From CF-46 sp042408445 (lineage in GTDB: Bacteria; Chloroflexota; Limnocylindria; Limnocylindrales; CSP1-4): a DNA stretch of 38,006 nucleotides. The stretch covers positions 1 through 38,006 of the forward strand of contig JBHORC010000031.1 of NCBI GenBank assembly GCA_042408445.1, read 5' to 3'. The first letter of the stretch is position 1, and each line of letters starts with the position of its first letter. The translations under genes and the position numbers were made by a program. Below the pieces are notes generated by a model, which made no database searches, was not told the DNA's origin, and saw only the letters and a list, made by a program, of their open reading frames with translations. Shown here in pieces: positions 29,979 to 37,657 of this stretch.

Positions 29979-30701
29979 TCAGGAGGGCGGAACCGGCTCC
30001 ATCGATGGCTGGTTGGCGAGCACGATCGCCGCACCGACCGGCCCCGCCGCCCAGCGGGCCGCGTTCGCGATCACCCGGCGGACGTTCGGATCGAAATAGG
30101 TCGGGTGCGTCTCGTGGCCCGGCCGGAAGTAGAAGATCCGGCCGCGTCCCCGCTCGTAGCAGCAGCCGCTCCGGAACACCTCGCCGCCCTGGAACCAGCT
30201 CACGAGGACGAGGCGATCCGGCGCCGGGACGTCGAATGGCTCGCCGTACATCTCCTCCGGCTCGACGACGAACGACTCGCCGAGGCCTTCCGCGATCGGA
30301 TGCGCCCGATCGATGACCCAGATCCGCTCGCGTTCGCCCGCCTCGCGCCACTTCAGGTCGCCGCTCGTGCCCATGAGCCGTCGGAAGATCTTCGAATGGT
30401 GGGCGGAGTGGAGGACGATCAGGCCCATGCCGTCGAGAACGCGCCGCTGGACGCGGTCGACGGTCGCGTCGTCCACGTCCTTGTGCGCGACGTGGCCCCA
30501 CCAGACGAGGACGTCCGTCGCGGCGAGCACCGCGTCGGACAGGCCCTGCTCGGGCTCGTCGAGGATCGCGGTTCGGACGTCGAAGCCCGCTTCGGTCAGA
30601 CCGGCGGCGATCGCGGCGTTGATGCCGTCCGGGTAGGTCGCGATGACCGCCTCGTCGGACCGGTCCTGCCGATGCTCGTTCCAGACCGTGACCCGGGTCA
30701 C
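29979..30701 (-). CDS. ThuA-like (trehalose utilisation) domain protein
   Basis: A 240-residue glutamine-amidotransferase-like protein. VTVWNEHRQDRSDEAV opens the fold, TDVLVWWGHVAHKDVDD and GLIVLHSAHHSKIFRRLMGT form its centre, and YFRPGHETHPTYFDPNVRRV its end; all are typical of ThuA. Members of this family occur with Gfo/Idh dehydrogenases in the breakdown or modification of disaccharides through 3-keto sugars. The GTG start overlaps the stop of the adjacent dehydrogenase gene (GTGA), which supports a joint role. The substrate is not determined. There is no signal peptide. Confidence 0.9.
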   Translation of the reverse strand: MTRVTVWNEHRQDRSDEAVIATYPDGINAAIAAGLTEAGFDVRTAILDEPEQGLSDAVLAATDVLVWWGHVAHKDVDDATVDRVQRRVLDGMGLIVLHSAHHSKIFRRLMGTSGDLKWREAGERERIWVIDRAHPIAEGLGESFVVEPEEMYGEPFDVPAPDRLVLVSWFQGGEVFRSGCCYERGRGRIFYFRPGHETHPTYFDPNVRRVIANAARWAAGPVGAAIVLANQPSMEPVPPS

Positions 30702-31762
30702 GCGACCGCTCCGACGACCGCCTCGTCCGCCCGACCCGCGAGCGATTCCGCGGCCGGCATGCGGACGACTCGTCCTCCGGCCGCCGCCGACTCCCGGATC
30801 GCGTCCCACAGCTTCGCCATGCGCAGCCCGACCTCCGGCGGGCTCGGGTTCGGGATCCGGCCGGCCCGGACGTTCAGGAACTGCTCCCAAACGGGCACGG
30901 CTGTCACTGATCGGACCTTGCGAAGCTTCGACCCGCCGGAACGCTGGATCTCCAGGGCCTCACCCCAGATGCCGGTTCGGAGGATCGCCCCCGTCGTGAA
31001 GACCCGGATGTCGGACTGACAGGACGGGATCGCGCTCCCGCAGCCGTTCATCGTCACGAGGGCGCCGGAAGCCAGCCGGGCGATGACCGTCGCCCGGATG
31101 TCGACCGCATGGCCGTCGTCCTCGAGCCACGCCGCGACCTCCGTGAAGTCCTCGCCGGCAAGATCGGCGACCGTGTTCAGCATGTGGGCGCCGGTGTCGA
31201 ACATGAAGCCGCCGCCGGACACCGCCGGATCCTGGCGCCACGTGCCGGCGGTCCCGCTCGCCCAGTTCTGCCACGCCACGGCGCTGATGTTCAGGATCGG
31301 CCCGAGCTCACCGGACCGGAGAAGCCGCGCCGCCTCGCGGACCTGCGGCGACAGGCTCCCCTGGAACGCGACCACGACGAGCCGACCCGTGGCGTCACGC
31401 CGCTCGATGAGCGCCGTCGCCTCGTCGGCGGTGAGGACCATCGGCTTCTCGACGAGGACATCGAGCCCGGCCGCGAGGCTCGCCATCGCCTGCGGGAAGT
31501 GGAACGCGTGCGGCGTGATGATCACGACCGCATCGAGCTCCGGGCCGTGGCGCTCGAGGAAGCGCTCCCAATCGGGCTCGTTCGGCGGCGCCGAGCGGCC
31601 ATACCGGGACCAGAGCTCACCGACCGCTGCGTACGACGTCGGAGAGGGCTCGCAGACGGCCACGACCGTCGTGTCGGGTCGCTCGATCATGCTCTTCATG
31701 TGGACGCGGGCCATCACCCCCGCGCCGATGAACCCGACCCTCGTGATTGCCCCGTCGGTCAT
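30698..31762 (-). CDS. Gfo/Idh/MocA-family oxidoreductase
   Basis: A 354-residue NAD(P)-dependent dehydrogenase. The Rossmann motif VGFIGAGVMARVHM is at residues 9-22, and the EKPMVLTADEA block (E-K-P) is the family hallmark. GGGFMFDTGAHMLNTVADL contains the conserved D-x-x-x-H of the catalytic region. It would oxidise or reduce a sugar or inositol-type substrate and pairs with the overlapping ThuA gene. The ATG at 31762 has GAGGA seven bases upstream. A weak TACGGT -10 is visible at 31821-31816. Confidence 0.92.
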   Translation of the reverse strand: MTDGAITRVGFIGAGVMARVHMKSMIERPDTTVVAVCEPSPTSYAAVGELWSRYGRSAPPNEPDWERFLERHGPELDAVVIITPHAFHFPQAMASLAAGLDVLVEKPMVLTADEATALIERRDATGRLVVVAFQGSLSPQVREAARLLRSGELGPILNISAVAWQNWASGTAGTWRQDPAVSGGGFMFDTGAHMLNTVADLAGEDFTEVAAWLEDDGHAVDIRATVIARLASGALVTMNGCGSAIPSCQSDIRVFTTGAILRTGIWGEALEIQRSGGSKLRKVRSVTAVPVWEQFLNVRAGRIPNPSPPEVGLRMAKLWDAIRESAAAGGRVVRMPAAESLAGRADEAVVGAVA

Positions 31763-31859
31763 CCGTGTTCCTCTTCGTGACGCGCTGTGGATCGATCAGA
31801 GAGGCGGCTCCGGTGACCGTAGCGGATCGGATGGGAGAAGGAGCGTCGCGCCGGTCGCG

Positions 31860-31878
31860 GCGTGCGTAGCCGGCACGC
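31860..31878 (-). terminator. Hairpin after the luciferase-like oxidoreductase gene
   Basis: GCGTGC (31860-31865) pairs with GCACGC (31873-31878), with a 7-nt loop. It lies 22 nt past the stop of the minus-strand gene and before the Gfo/Idh leader. The stem is short and there is no U-tract. Confidence 0.3.
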
Positions 31879-31900
31879 TCGGGTTGGCGGCGCCGCGGGC

Positions 31901-32863
31901 CTACGTTCCGGCGAGGCGCTCCACGACGGGCCCGAGCTCATCGAGCGAGCCGACGAGGAGCGAGTTGATCCCGAGGCGTTCGCGCAGCTCGGAGAACTTC
32001 TCGACAAACCGGTCGATCGACCCGATGAAGATGTGCGGGGAGTCGATGACCTCCTGCTCGGTCAGCTCCTGGCCCGTCCGCTCGCGGAGCCGGTCGATCA
32101 CCTTGCGGGCCTCGCCGCGGAGATCGTCGGTCACCGTGATCGGCCACTGCGACGGGTACACGTTGAACTCGAGCTCGTCGAACCGCTCGCCCGCGGCCGC
32201 GCGTACCCAGCCGAGCTTCTCCTCGGTCGCCGCCCAGGTGATCGACGAAGGATCCGCGCGCTGGCCGGACAGGATCCGCGGCGCGAGCCCGACGATCTGC
32301 GCCTCGCGCGCGGCGAGCTCCAGCGTGCGCCGACCGCCACCACCGATGAAGAACGGCGGATGCGGTCGCTGGACCGGCTTCGGGTGGCCGTCGTGTTCGG
32401 TGATCGTGTAGTGCTCGCCGGCGAACGAGAACGGTGCGTCGCCGAAGCAGCCCTTGATCACGTGGATCGCCTCGGCGAGGCGTGCCTGGCGGACCGGCGC
32501 AGGGTCGAAGGAAAGACCGATCGCGCGGTACTCCGGCTCGTTCCAGCCGGCGCCGATCGCGACGTCGAGGCGGCCGCCGGACAGCACGTCGAGGGTGGCG
32601 AGCTCCTGGGCGAGGACGGCGGGATGGCGGAGGTCGTTGTTGTGGACGAAGGCCGAGATCCGGAGGCGCTCCGTGAGCGCCGCGACGGTCGCGAGGTACG
32701 GGATCGGCGCGAGCTGCGGAACGAGGTGGTCGGGCAGCACGAACGTCGTGACGCCGAGCGCCTCGGCAGCGCGGGCGCGTTCACCCAGCTCGCGGGCGGT
32801 CGTCGCGTCGAACGCGTCCGCGAGGAACCGGAACGGCTTCACTCCTTGACTGACGCTGGTCAC
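31901..32863 (-). CDS. LLM-class (luciferase-like) F420-dependent-type oxidoreductase
   Basis: A 320-residue TIM-barrel protein of the luciferase-like monooxygenase superfamily. It has TTFVLPDHLVPQLAPIPYLA, the LATLDVLSGGRLDVAIGAGW block (nearly invariant in the family) and RPHPPFFIGGGGRRTLELAA, and ends in EKFSELRERLGINSLLVG. Members use F420 or FMN; F420 is more likely for this pattern, but that is from family knowledge. The GTG at 32863 overlaps the stop of the small gene upstream. It is the distal gene of the pth-mfd unit and shows no functional link to it. Confidence 0.9.
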   Translation of the reverse strand: MTSVSQGVKPFRFLADAFDATTARELGERARAAEALGVTTFVLPDHLVPQLAPIPYLATVAALTERLRISAFVHNNDLRHPAVLAQELATLDVLSGGRLDVAIGAGWNEPEYRAIGLSFDPAPVRQARLAEAIHVIKGCFGDAPFSFAGEHYTITEHDGHPKPVQRPHPPFFIGGGGRRTLELAAREAQIVGLAPRILSGQRADPSSITWAATEEKLGWVRAAAGERFDELEFNVYPSQWPITVTDDLRGEARKVIDRLRERTGQELTEQEVIDSPHIFIGSIDRFVEKFSELRERLGINSLLVGSLDELGPVVERLAGT

Positions 32864-33129
32864 CGGCTCACGACCTCCGTGACCGCGGCAACCAGGCGGT
32901 CGAGCAGGTCCACCCGCCGACGGAGGCGCCTCGTTTCCTCGTCCATCGAGTCGCGCGCTGTGTCGCTCCCGTAACCGAGCGAGAGCCGTTGCGCCCGGCG
33001 CTGCAGCTCGCTGAGCTCCGTCGCGCGCGCCGCCAGGAGGGCCCCGCGGAGGATGCGCAGGTCGTCGTCATCGTCGACCGCGAGATCGAGTCGAACGATC
33101 CTGCCGGGCTCCCGGTCCTCGGCATTCAC
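32860..33129 (-). CDS. Small acidic/helical protein of unknown function
   Basis: An 89-residue protein that I do not recognise. It begins with an acidic patch (five Asp in a row near residue 20) and continues as two probable helices rich in Arg, Leu and Glu (ATELSELQRRAQRLSLG, then ETRRLRRRVDLLDRLVAAVT). These could form a short coiled coil. No Cys, signal peptide or membrane segment is seen. Its GTG overlaps the mfd stop by four bases, and its stop overlaps the next GTG in the same way. That tight coupling is the main support for it being a real gene. Confidence 0.7.
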   Translation of the reverse strand: MNAEDREPGRIVRLDLAVDDDDDLRILRGALLAARATELSELQRRAQRLSLGYGSDTARDSMDEETRRLRRRVDLLDRLVAAVTEVVSR

Positions 33130-36100
33130 GACGCGTCGACCTCCGGCGGCCGCTCCGCGGACAGCCGGCCCACGACCGCCTGCGTCAGTCCCCACGCCCG
33201 GGACGGGTCGCGCGGCAGGCGGATCCGGACCTGGTTGCTGGCAAACGTCACGTCCGATGGCTTCACCCCGGGCAGGCCACCACCCGCCAGGAGGCGCATC
33301 GCGGTCGCGCGCGACATGCCCTCGCCGAACCGGACGACGAGCTGGCCCGCCTCGCGCGACATCGAGGCGACGCCCGCGGCCTCGGCGGTGAGGCGCAGCT
33401 CGGCGACCTCGACGAGCCGGACGACCGGCTGCGGCATCGGCCCGAATCGGTCGATCAGCTCCTGGCGGAAGGCGGCGAGATCGCCGCCGTCGCGGGCACG
33501 GGCGAGCCGCCGGTACAGTTCGAGCTTCTGGGCCTCCTCGGGGACGTAGTCGTCGGGCAGGTGCGCCTCGACCGGCAGGTCCACGACGGCCTGCGGCCGC
33601 TCGACGCGCACGGGCCGGTCCTCGCGGCGCGCCTTGCGCTCCTCGACCGCCTCGGCGAGGAGCCGCGAGTACAGATCGAAGCCGACTGCCGCCATGTGGC
33701 CGGACTGCTCGCCGCCCAGGATGTTCCCGGCGCCCCGGATCTCGAGGTCCGCCAGCGCAATCTGGAAGCCGGCACCCAGCTCCGAGGCGTTGAAGATCGC
33801 CTGGAGCCGCTTCCGCGCCTCCTCGCTCATCCGCTCGCGTCGCCGGTACAGGAGGTACGCGTACGCCCGGCGCGAGCTCCGGCCCACGCGGCCGCGGAGC
33901 TGGTACAGCTGGGCGAGGCCGAGGGTGTCGGCGCGGTCGATGATGATCGTGTTCGCGTTCGGGATGTCCAGGCCGGACTCGATGATCGTCGTGCAGACGA
34001 GGACGTCGGCCTCGCCGCCGGCGAACTTGATCATTACGCTCTCGAGCTGGCCCTCCCCCATCTGGCCGTGGCCGACAACAAACCGGACGCCCGGCAGCAT
34101 CCGGCGGAGCTGCTCGGTCTGGGCCTCGATCGTCTCGACCCGGTTGTGGACGTAGAAGACCTGGCCGCCGCGATCGAGCTCGCGCAGGATCGCGTCGCGG
34201 ACGAGCCCCGCGGAGGCCTCGGCGACCCGTGTCTGGATCGGCAGCCGATCCTCCGGCGGCGTCTCGATCACGCTCATGTCCCGGACGCCCGCGAGGGCGA
34301 GGTTCAGCGTTCGCGGGATCGGCGTCGCGGACAGCGTCAGGACGTCGACCTCGCGGCGAAGCTGCTTCAGCCGCTCCTTCGCGGCGACGCCGAACCGCTG
34401 CTCCTCGTCGACGACGACGAGACCGAGATCGCGAAAGCGGACGTCCTTGCTGAGGAGCCGGTGCGTCCCGATCACGAGGTCGACCGAGCCGTCCTCGAGG
34501 CCGGCAAGCGTGGTCTTCTGCTCCGCCGCGGGCACGAACCGCGACAGGAGCCGGACGCGCATCGGGAACGCGGCGAACCGCTGGCCGAACGTCTGGTGGT
34601 GCTGGGCGGCGAGCACGGTCGTCGGGACGAGCACCGCGACCTGCTTCCCGTCCTGGATCGCCTTGAACGCGGCGCGGAGGGCGACCTCGGTCTTGCCATA
34701 GCCGACGTCGCCGACGACGAGCCGGTCCATCGGCCGGCCGGCCTCCATGTCGAGCTTCACCTCGGCGACCGCCCGGAGCTGGTCCGGCGTCTCCTCGTAC
34801 GGGAAGCTCGCCTCCATCTCGGCCTGCCACGGCGTGTCGTCGTTGTAGGCGTGGCCCTGGGTGTTGGCGCGGGCCGCGTAGAGCTCGAGCAGCTCCTCCG
34901 CCAGGTCGGCGACGGCCTTCCGGACGCGCTGCTTGGTCCTCAGCCACTCGGTGCCACCGAGCTTGCTCAGCGTCGGGTGCTCGGCGCCCGAATAGCGGCT
35001 GATCCGGGTGATCTGCTCGACGGGGACGAAGATCTTGTCGCCGGCCGCGAAGCTGAGCTCGAGGTAGTCGCGGTCCTCGCCCTCGGCCGCGTTGCCGCGC
35101 CGGAGCATCCGCTCGTAGCGGGCGACGCCGTGGTCGATGTGGACGACCAGATCGCCGGGCGTGAGCCGCTCGAGGATGTCGCGCGGGACGACCCGCCGAA
35201 GCGCCTTCGGCCGTCGAACGCGGACGGTGCCGAACAGCTCACGATCCGTGATGAACGACAGCCCGTCCGGACCACCTTCGAAGCCGCCGTTCAGGCTCCG
35301 CTCGACGATCGTGATCCCGCCGGGCGGCGGCGCGTCCGGCGCGTGGACCACCGCGGTCGGCTGGCCCGCCTCCTCGAGGAGCTCCGCCAGACGGAGCGCC
35401 TGATCGCTCGCGAAGACGGTCCGGGCGCCGTCCTGGCGGCGTTGCTCGACCGCCTCGCCGATCGCCGCGGCACGCCCGGGCGGCAGCTGCGGCTCGCGCC
35501 AGCCGAACGGGTCGCCGCTGCTGAGACCGCGTGCGGCGAGCGCCGCGGCCTCCGCGACCTCCGACTCCCAGGTCAACTCCAGCGTGCGGCTCGAGACGAG
35601 CCGGCTCTTCCACTCGCGTGGCCCGAGATACGTCGACGGCCACTCCTTCGGCAGCTCGCCCGACTCGACCAGCTCGGTTCGGCGCTCGTCGGCCTGGCGC
35701 CAGAGGAAGTCCGCGGCCTCGGCAATGTCGCCCGGCTCGTCGAGGATCAGGAGGGTCGCGGGATCGAGGTGGTCGAAGCCGCTGGCCGGCGCGAGATGCG
35801 CTGCCCAGATCTCCGCGGCGTCGCCGACGGCGAGGGCACGGGTCTCTGAGGGTGCCGCGGCGGCGGCGGCGGTCGCGTCGCCCTCGAACCGGGCGAGGTC
35901 CACGGCGAGCCGCTCGGGGAGTCGCGCCGCCGCACGGCCGAGCCGGTCCCGGAGCGCGGCCACTCCCTGGTGGGGCGCGAGGAACTCCGACGCGGGGAGC
36001 AGGGTCGCCTCCTCGAGGCCCGACACGGTGCGCTGATCCGTCGGGTCGAACGCGCGCAGCGAGTCGACCTCGTCGCCGAAGAACTCGATCCGGACGGGCA

Positions 36101-36827
36101 GTGCCGCCGACGGCGGAAACACGTCCACGAGCCCGCCGCGGCGGGCGAACTCACCGCGGCCCGCAACCTCCGTCGTCGGCGTGTAGCCGAACGCGAGCAG
36201 GTCCCGCAGGAGCGCCTCGGGTCGGAGCCGCGCGCCGACCTGCAGCCGGCGGGGCTCGGCCGGAAGGTCGGCCGGATCGATCGTGTGCTGGAGGAGCGCC
36301 TGGACGCTGGCAACCAGGACGCGGGCCGTGCCGCTCCGCCACGCCGCGAGGGCCGCGACGCGGGCGGCCGTCTCGTCGGCGACGAGCTCGCTTCGCTCGT
36401 AGGAAAGGGCCGTCCGCGGCTCGAGGACCGCGACCGCGCCCGGATCACCCAGCCAGGCGATGAGCTCGTCGGCGACGCGATCACCGATCTCCGCGTCGCG
36501 GGCGACCCAGGCGAGTCGCTCGCCGGCCGCGACGGACGCGAGGGTGGCGGCGAGATAGCTCTTCGCACCGTGGGGAACGCCGGTCAGGCCGACATGCCGC
36601 CCCACGCGACGACCGCTCGCGGACGTGCCCCCGGCGAGCCGCTCGCGCAGCGACGCGAACGTGCCGGTCGAGGCCAGGAGCGGCAGCAGCGCCGACAGGT
36701 CCGGCTGCCGCCGACCGCCGCTGGCGCCTTGTCCGGTTCGGCCACCGGTGCCGCTCGCCCGCGCCGACTCGCCGAGCCGTCGCTCGCGGCCGCGCTTCCC
36801 CCGGAGGACGGGCGTGTCGGCCGTCAT
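33126..36827 (-). CDS. mfd: Transcription-repair coupling factor
   Basis: A 1233-residue DNA translocase that removes RNA polymerase stalled at lesions and recruits UvrA. The N-terminal part is UvrB-like (LTGVPHGAKSYLAATLASVA, GEFARRGGLVDVFPPS, FFGDEVDSLRAFD). The RNA-polymerase interaction domain starts near residue 555 (PGDLVVHIDHGVARYERM). Helicase motifs are Walker A GDVGYGKT (706-713), DEEQ (807-810) and QLRGRVGRS. The C-terminal TRCF domain is complete. The first 45 residues are basic and Gly/Arg-rich, a lineage extension. The ATG overlaps the pth stop (ATGA). The pth-mfd order is common in bacteria. Confidence 0.97.
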   Translation of the reverse strand: MTADTPVLRGKRGRERRLGESARASGTGGRTGQGASGGRRQPDLSALLPLLASTGTFASLRERLAGGTSASGRRVGRHVGLTGVPHGAKSYLAATLASVAAGERLAWVARDAEIGDRVADELIAWLGDPGAVAVLEPRTALSYERSELVADETAARVAALAAWRSGTARVLVASVQALLQHTIDPADLPAEPRRLQVGARLRPEALLRDLLAFGYTPTTEVAGRGEFARRGGLVDVFPPSAALPVRIEFFGDEVDSLRAFDPTDQRTVSGLEEATLLPASEFLAPHQGVAALRDRLGRAAARLPERLAVDLARFEGDATAAAAAAPSETRALAVGDAAEIWAAHLAPASGFDHLDPATLLILDEPGDIAEAADFLWRQADERRTELVESGELPKEWPSTYLGPREWKSRLVSSRTLELTWESEVAEAAALAARGLSSGDPFGWREPQLPPGRAAAIGEAVEQRRQDGARTVFASDQALRLAELLEEAGQPTAVVHAPDAPPPGGITIVERSLNGGFEGGPDGLSFITDRELFGTVRVRRPKALRRVVPRDILERLTPGDLVVHIDHGVARYERMLRRGNAAEGEDRDYLELSFAAGDKIFVPVEQITRISRYSGAEHPTLSKLGGTEWLRTKQRVRKAVADLAEELLELYAARANTQGHAYNDDTPWQAEMEASFPYEETPDQLRAVAEVKLDMEAGRPMDRLVVGDVGYGKTEVALRAAFKAIQDGKQVAVLVPTTVLAAQHHQTFGQRFAAFPMRVRLLSRFVPAAEQKTTLAGLEDGSVDLVIGTHRLLSKDVRFRDLGLVVVDEEQRFGVAAKERLKQLRREVDVLTLSATPIPRTLNLALAGVRDMSVIETPPEDRLPIQTRVAEASAGLVRDAILRELDRGGQVFYVHNRVETIEAQTEQLRRMLPGVRFVVGHGQMGEGQLESVMIKFAGGEADVLVCTTIIESGLDIPNANTIIIDRADTLGLAQLYQLRGRVGRSSRRAYAYLLYRRRERMSEEARKRLQAIFNASELGAGFQIALADLEIRGAGNILGGEQSGHMAAVGFDLYSRLLAEAVEERKARREDRPVRVERPQAVVDLPVEAHLPDDYVPEEAQKLELYRRLARARDGGDLAAFRQELIDRFGPMPQPVVRLVEVAELRLTAEAAGVASMSREAGQLVVRFGEGMSRATAMRLLAGGGLPGVKPSDVTFASNQVRIRLPRDPSRAWGLTQAVVGRLSAERPPEVDAS

Positions 36828-37510
36828 GCCTCCTCGCTCCGCGGCAGGACCTTCCGCCAGCCGGTCCGCGTCCGTCGCACGCCGTCCCCGTCGGGTGGCC
36901 CGTCGACCTCGCCCGGCGGCGCGATCCGGGACGCGTCCGCGGCCCGGAGCTCGAACATGTTGAAGCGATTGGCCGCCTTCGACGTCCCGTGCCGGGCCCA
37001 TTCCTCGACAGCGTCCGCGGCCGCGTCCAGCAGCTCGTCCAGACGGGCGCGCTCGTCGGGCTCGAATGGCGCGAGGACGTGGTCGACGAAGCTTCGATCC
37101 GGCTTTCCGATCCCCACGCGGAGCCGGCTGAACTGCTCGTTCGAGAGCTCGTCGATGATCGATCGAAGGCCGTTGTGACCGCCGGGCCCGCCGCCCTCCC
37201 GGAAGCGGAGCTTGCCGAACGGCAGCGCAAAGTCGTCGACGACGACGAGGAGGTCGGCCATCGGGGCGTGAGCGCGCGAGAGGACCTTCCGGACGGCCCG
37301 ACCAGAATCGTTCATGTACGTCAGCGGCTTCACCAGCGTCAGATCGAGGCCGTGGAAGCGGCCCATCGCCACGGCCGAGGCGTCGCGCGTGCGGGCACGT
37401 CCGGTCCAGCCGGCTCGCTCGGCCAGGCGGTCCAGGACCATCCAGCCGATGTTGTGTCGCGTCTTCGCGTACTGGTCGCCCGGGTTGCCCAGGCCGACGA
37501 CGATCTTCAC
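36824..37510 (-). CDS. pth: Peptidyl-tRNA hydrolase
   Basis: A 228-residue enzyme that releases tRNA from peptidyl-tRNA dropped by the ribosome. The N-terminus VVGLGNPGDQYAKTRHNIGW contains the catalytic His19. KPLTYMNDSGRAV and VVVDDFALPFGKLRFR, then GGPGGHNGLRSI, complete the active site. The family is usually about 190 residues; the last 35 here are an extra Pro/Gly/Arg-rich tail. The GTG at 37510 has GGAG six bases upstream. Its stop overlaps the mfd start. Confidence 0.96.
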   Translation of the reverse strand: MKIVVGLGNPGDQYAKTRHNIGWMVLDRLAERAGWTGRARTRDASAVAMGRFHGLDLTLVKPLTYMNDSGRAVRKVLSRAHAPMADLLVVVDDFALPFGKLRFREGGGPGGHNGLRSIIDELSNEQFSRLRVGIGKPDRSFVDHVLAPFEPDERARLDELLDAAADAVEEWARHGTSKAANRFNMFELRAADASRIAPPGEVDGPPDGDGVRRTRTGWRKVLPRSEEA

Positions 37511-37595
37511 TCGGTCTCCATGTCCGGCTGCGCCCGGACGCGTCGCGCACCGGCGGCGTCGCCAGCGTCACCGAACGGGCGAACGCACGCCGAAC

Positions 37596-37622
37596 GGGCC
37601 CGATCCCGTCGCGGGAGGGCCC
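37596..37622. terminator. Hairpin between ybeY and pth
   Basis: GGGCC (37596-37600) pairs with GGCCC (37618-37622) and TCCCG (37604-37608) with CGGGA (37612-37616). It lies 35 nt after the ybeY stop. It also falls at the 5' end of the pth transcript if the -10 at 37629 is used, so it may act as a leader structure instead. CCGAACGGGC is repeated at 37571 and 37590. Confidence 0.35.
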
Positions 37623-37628
37623 GCAACC

Positions 37629-37637
37629 ATGCTACCA
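37629..37637 (-). promoter_or_regulatory. Extended -10 promoter of the pth-mfd operon
   Basis: The minus strand reads TGGTAGCAT (TGn plus TAGCAT), the same hexamer as at the corrinoid operon. It predicts a start near 37622 and a leader of about 112 nt. Confidence 0.4.
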
Positions 37638-37657
37638 GCGCCGACCGGTCGCGGCCC

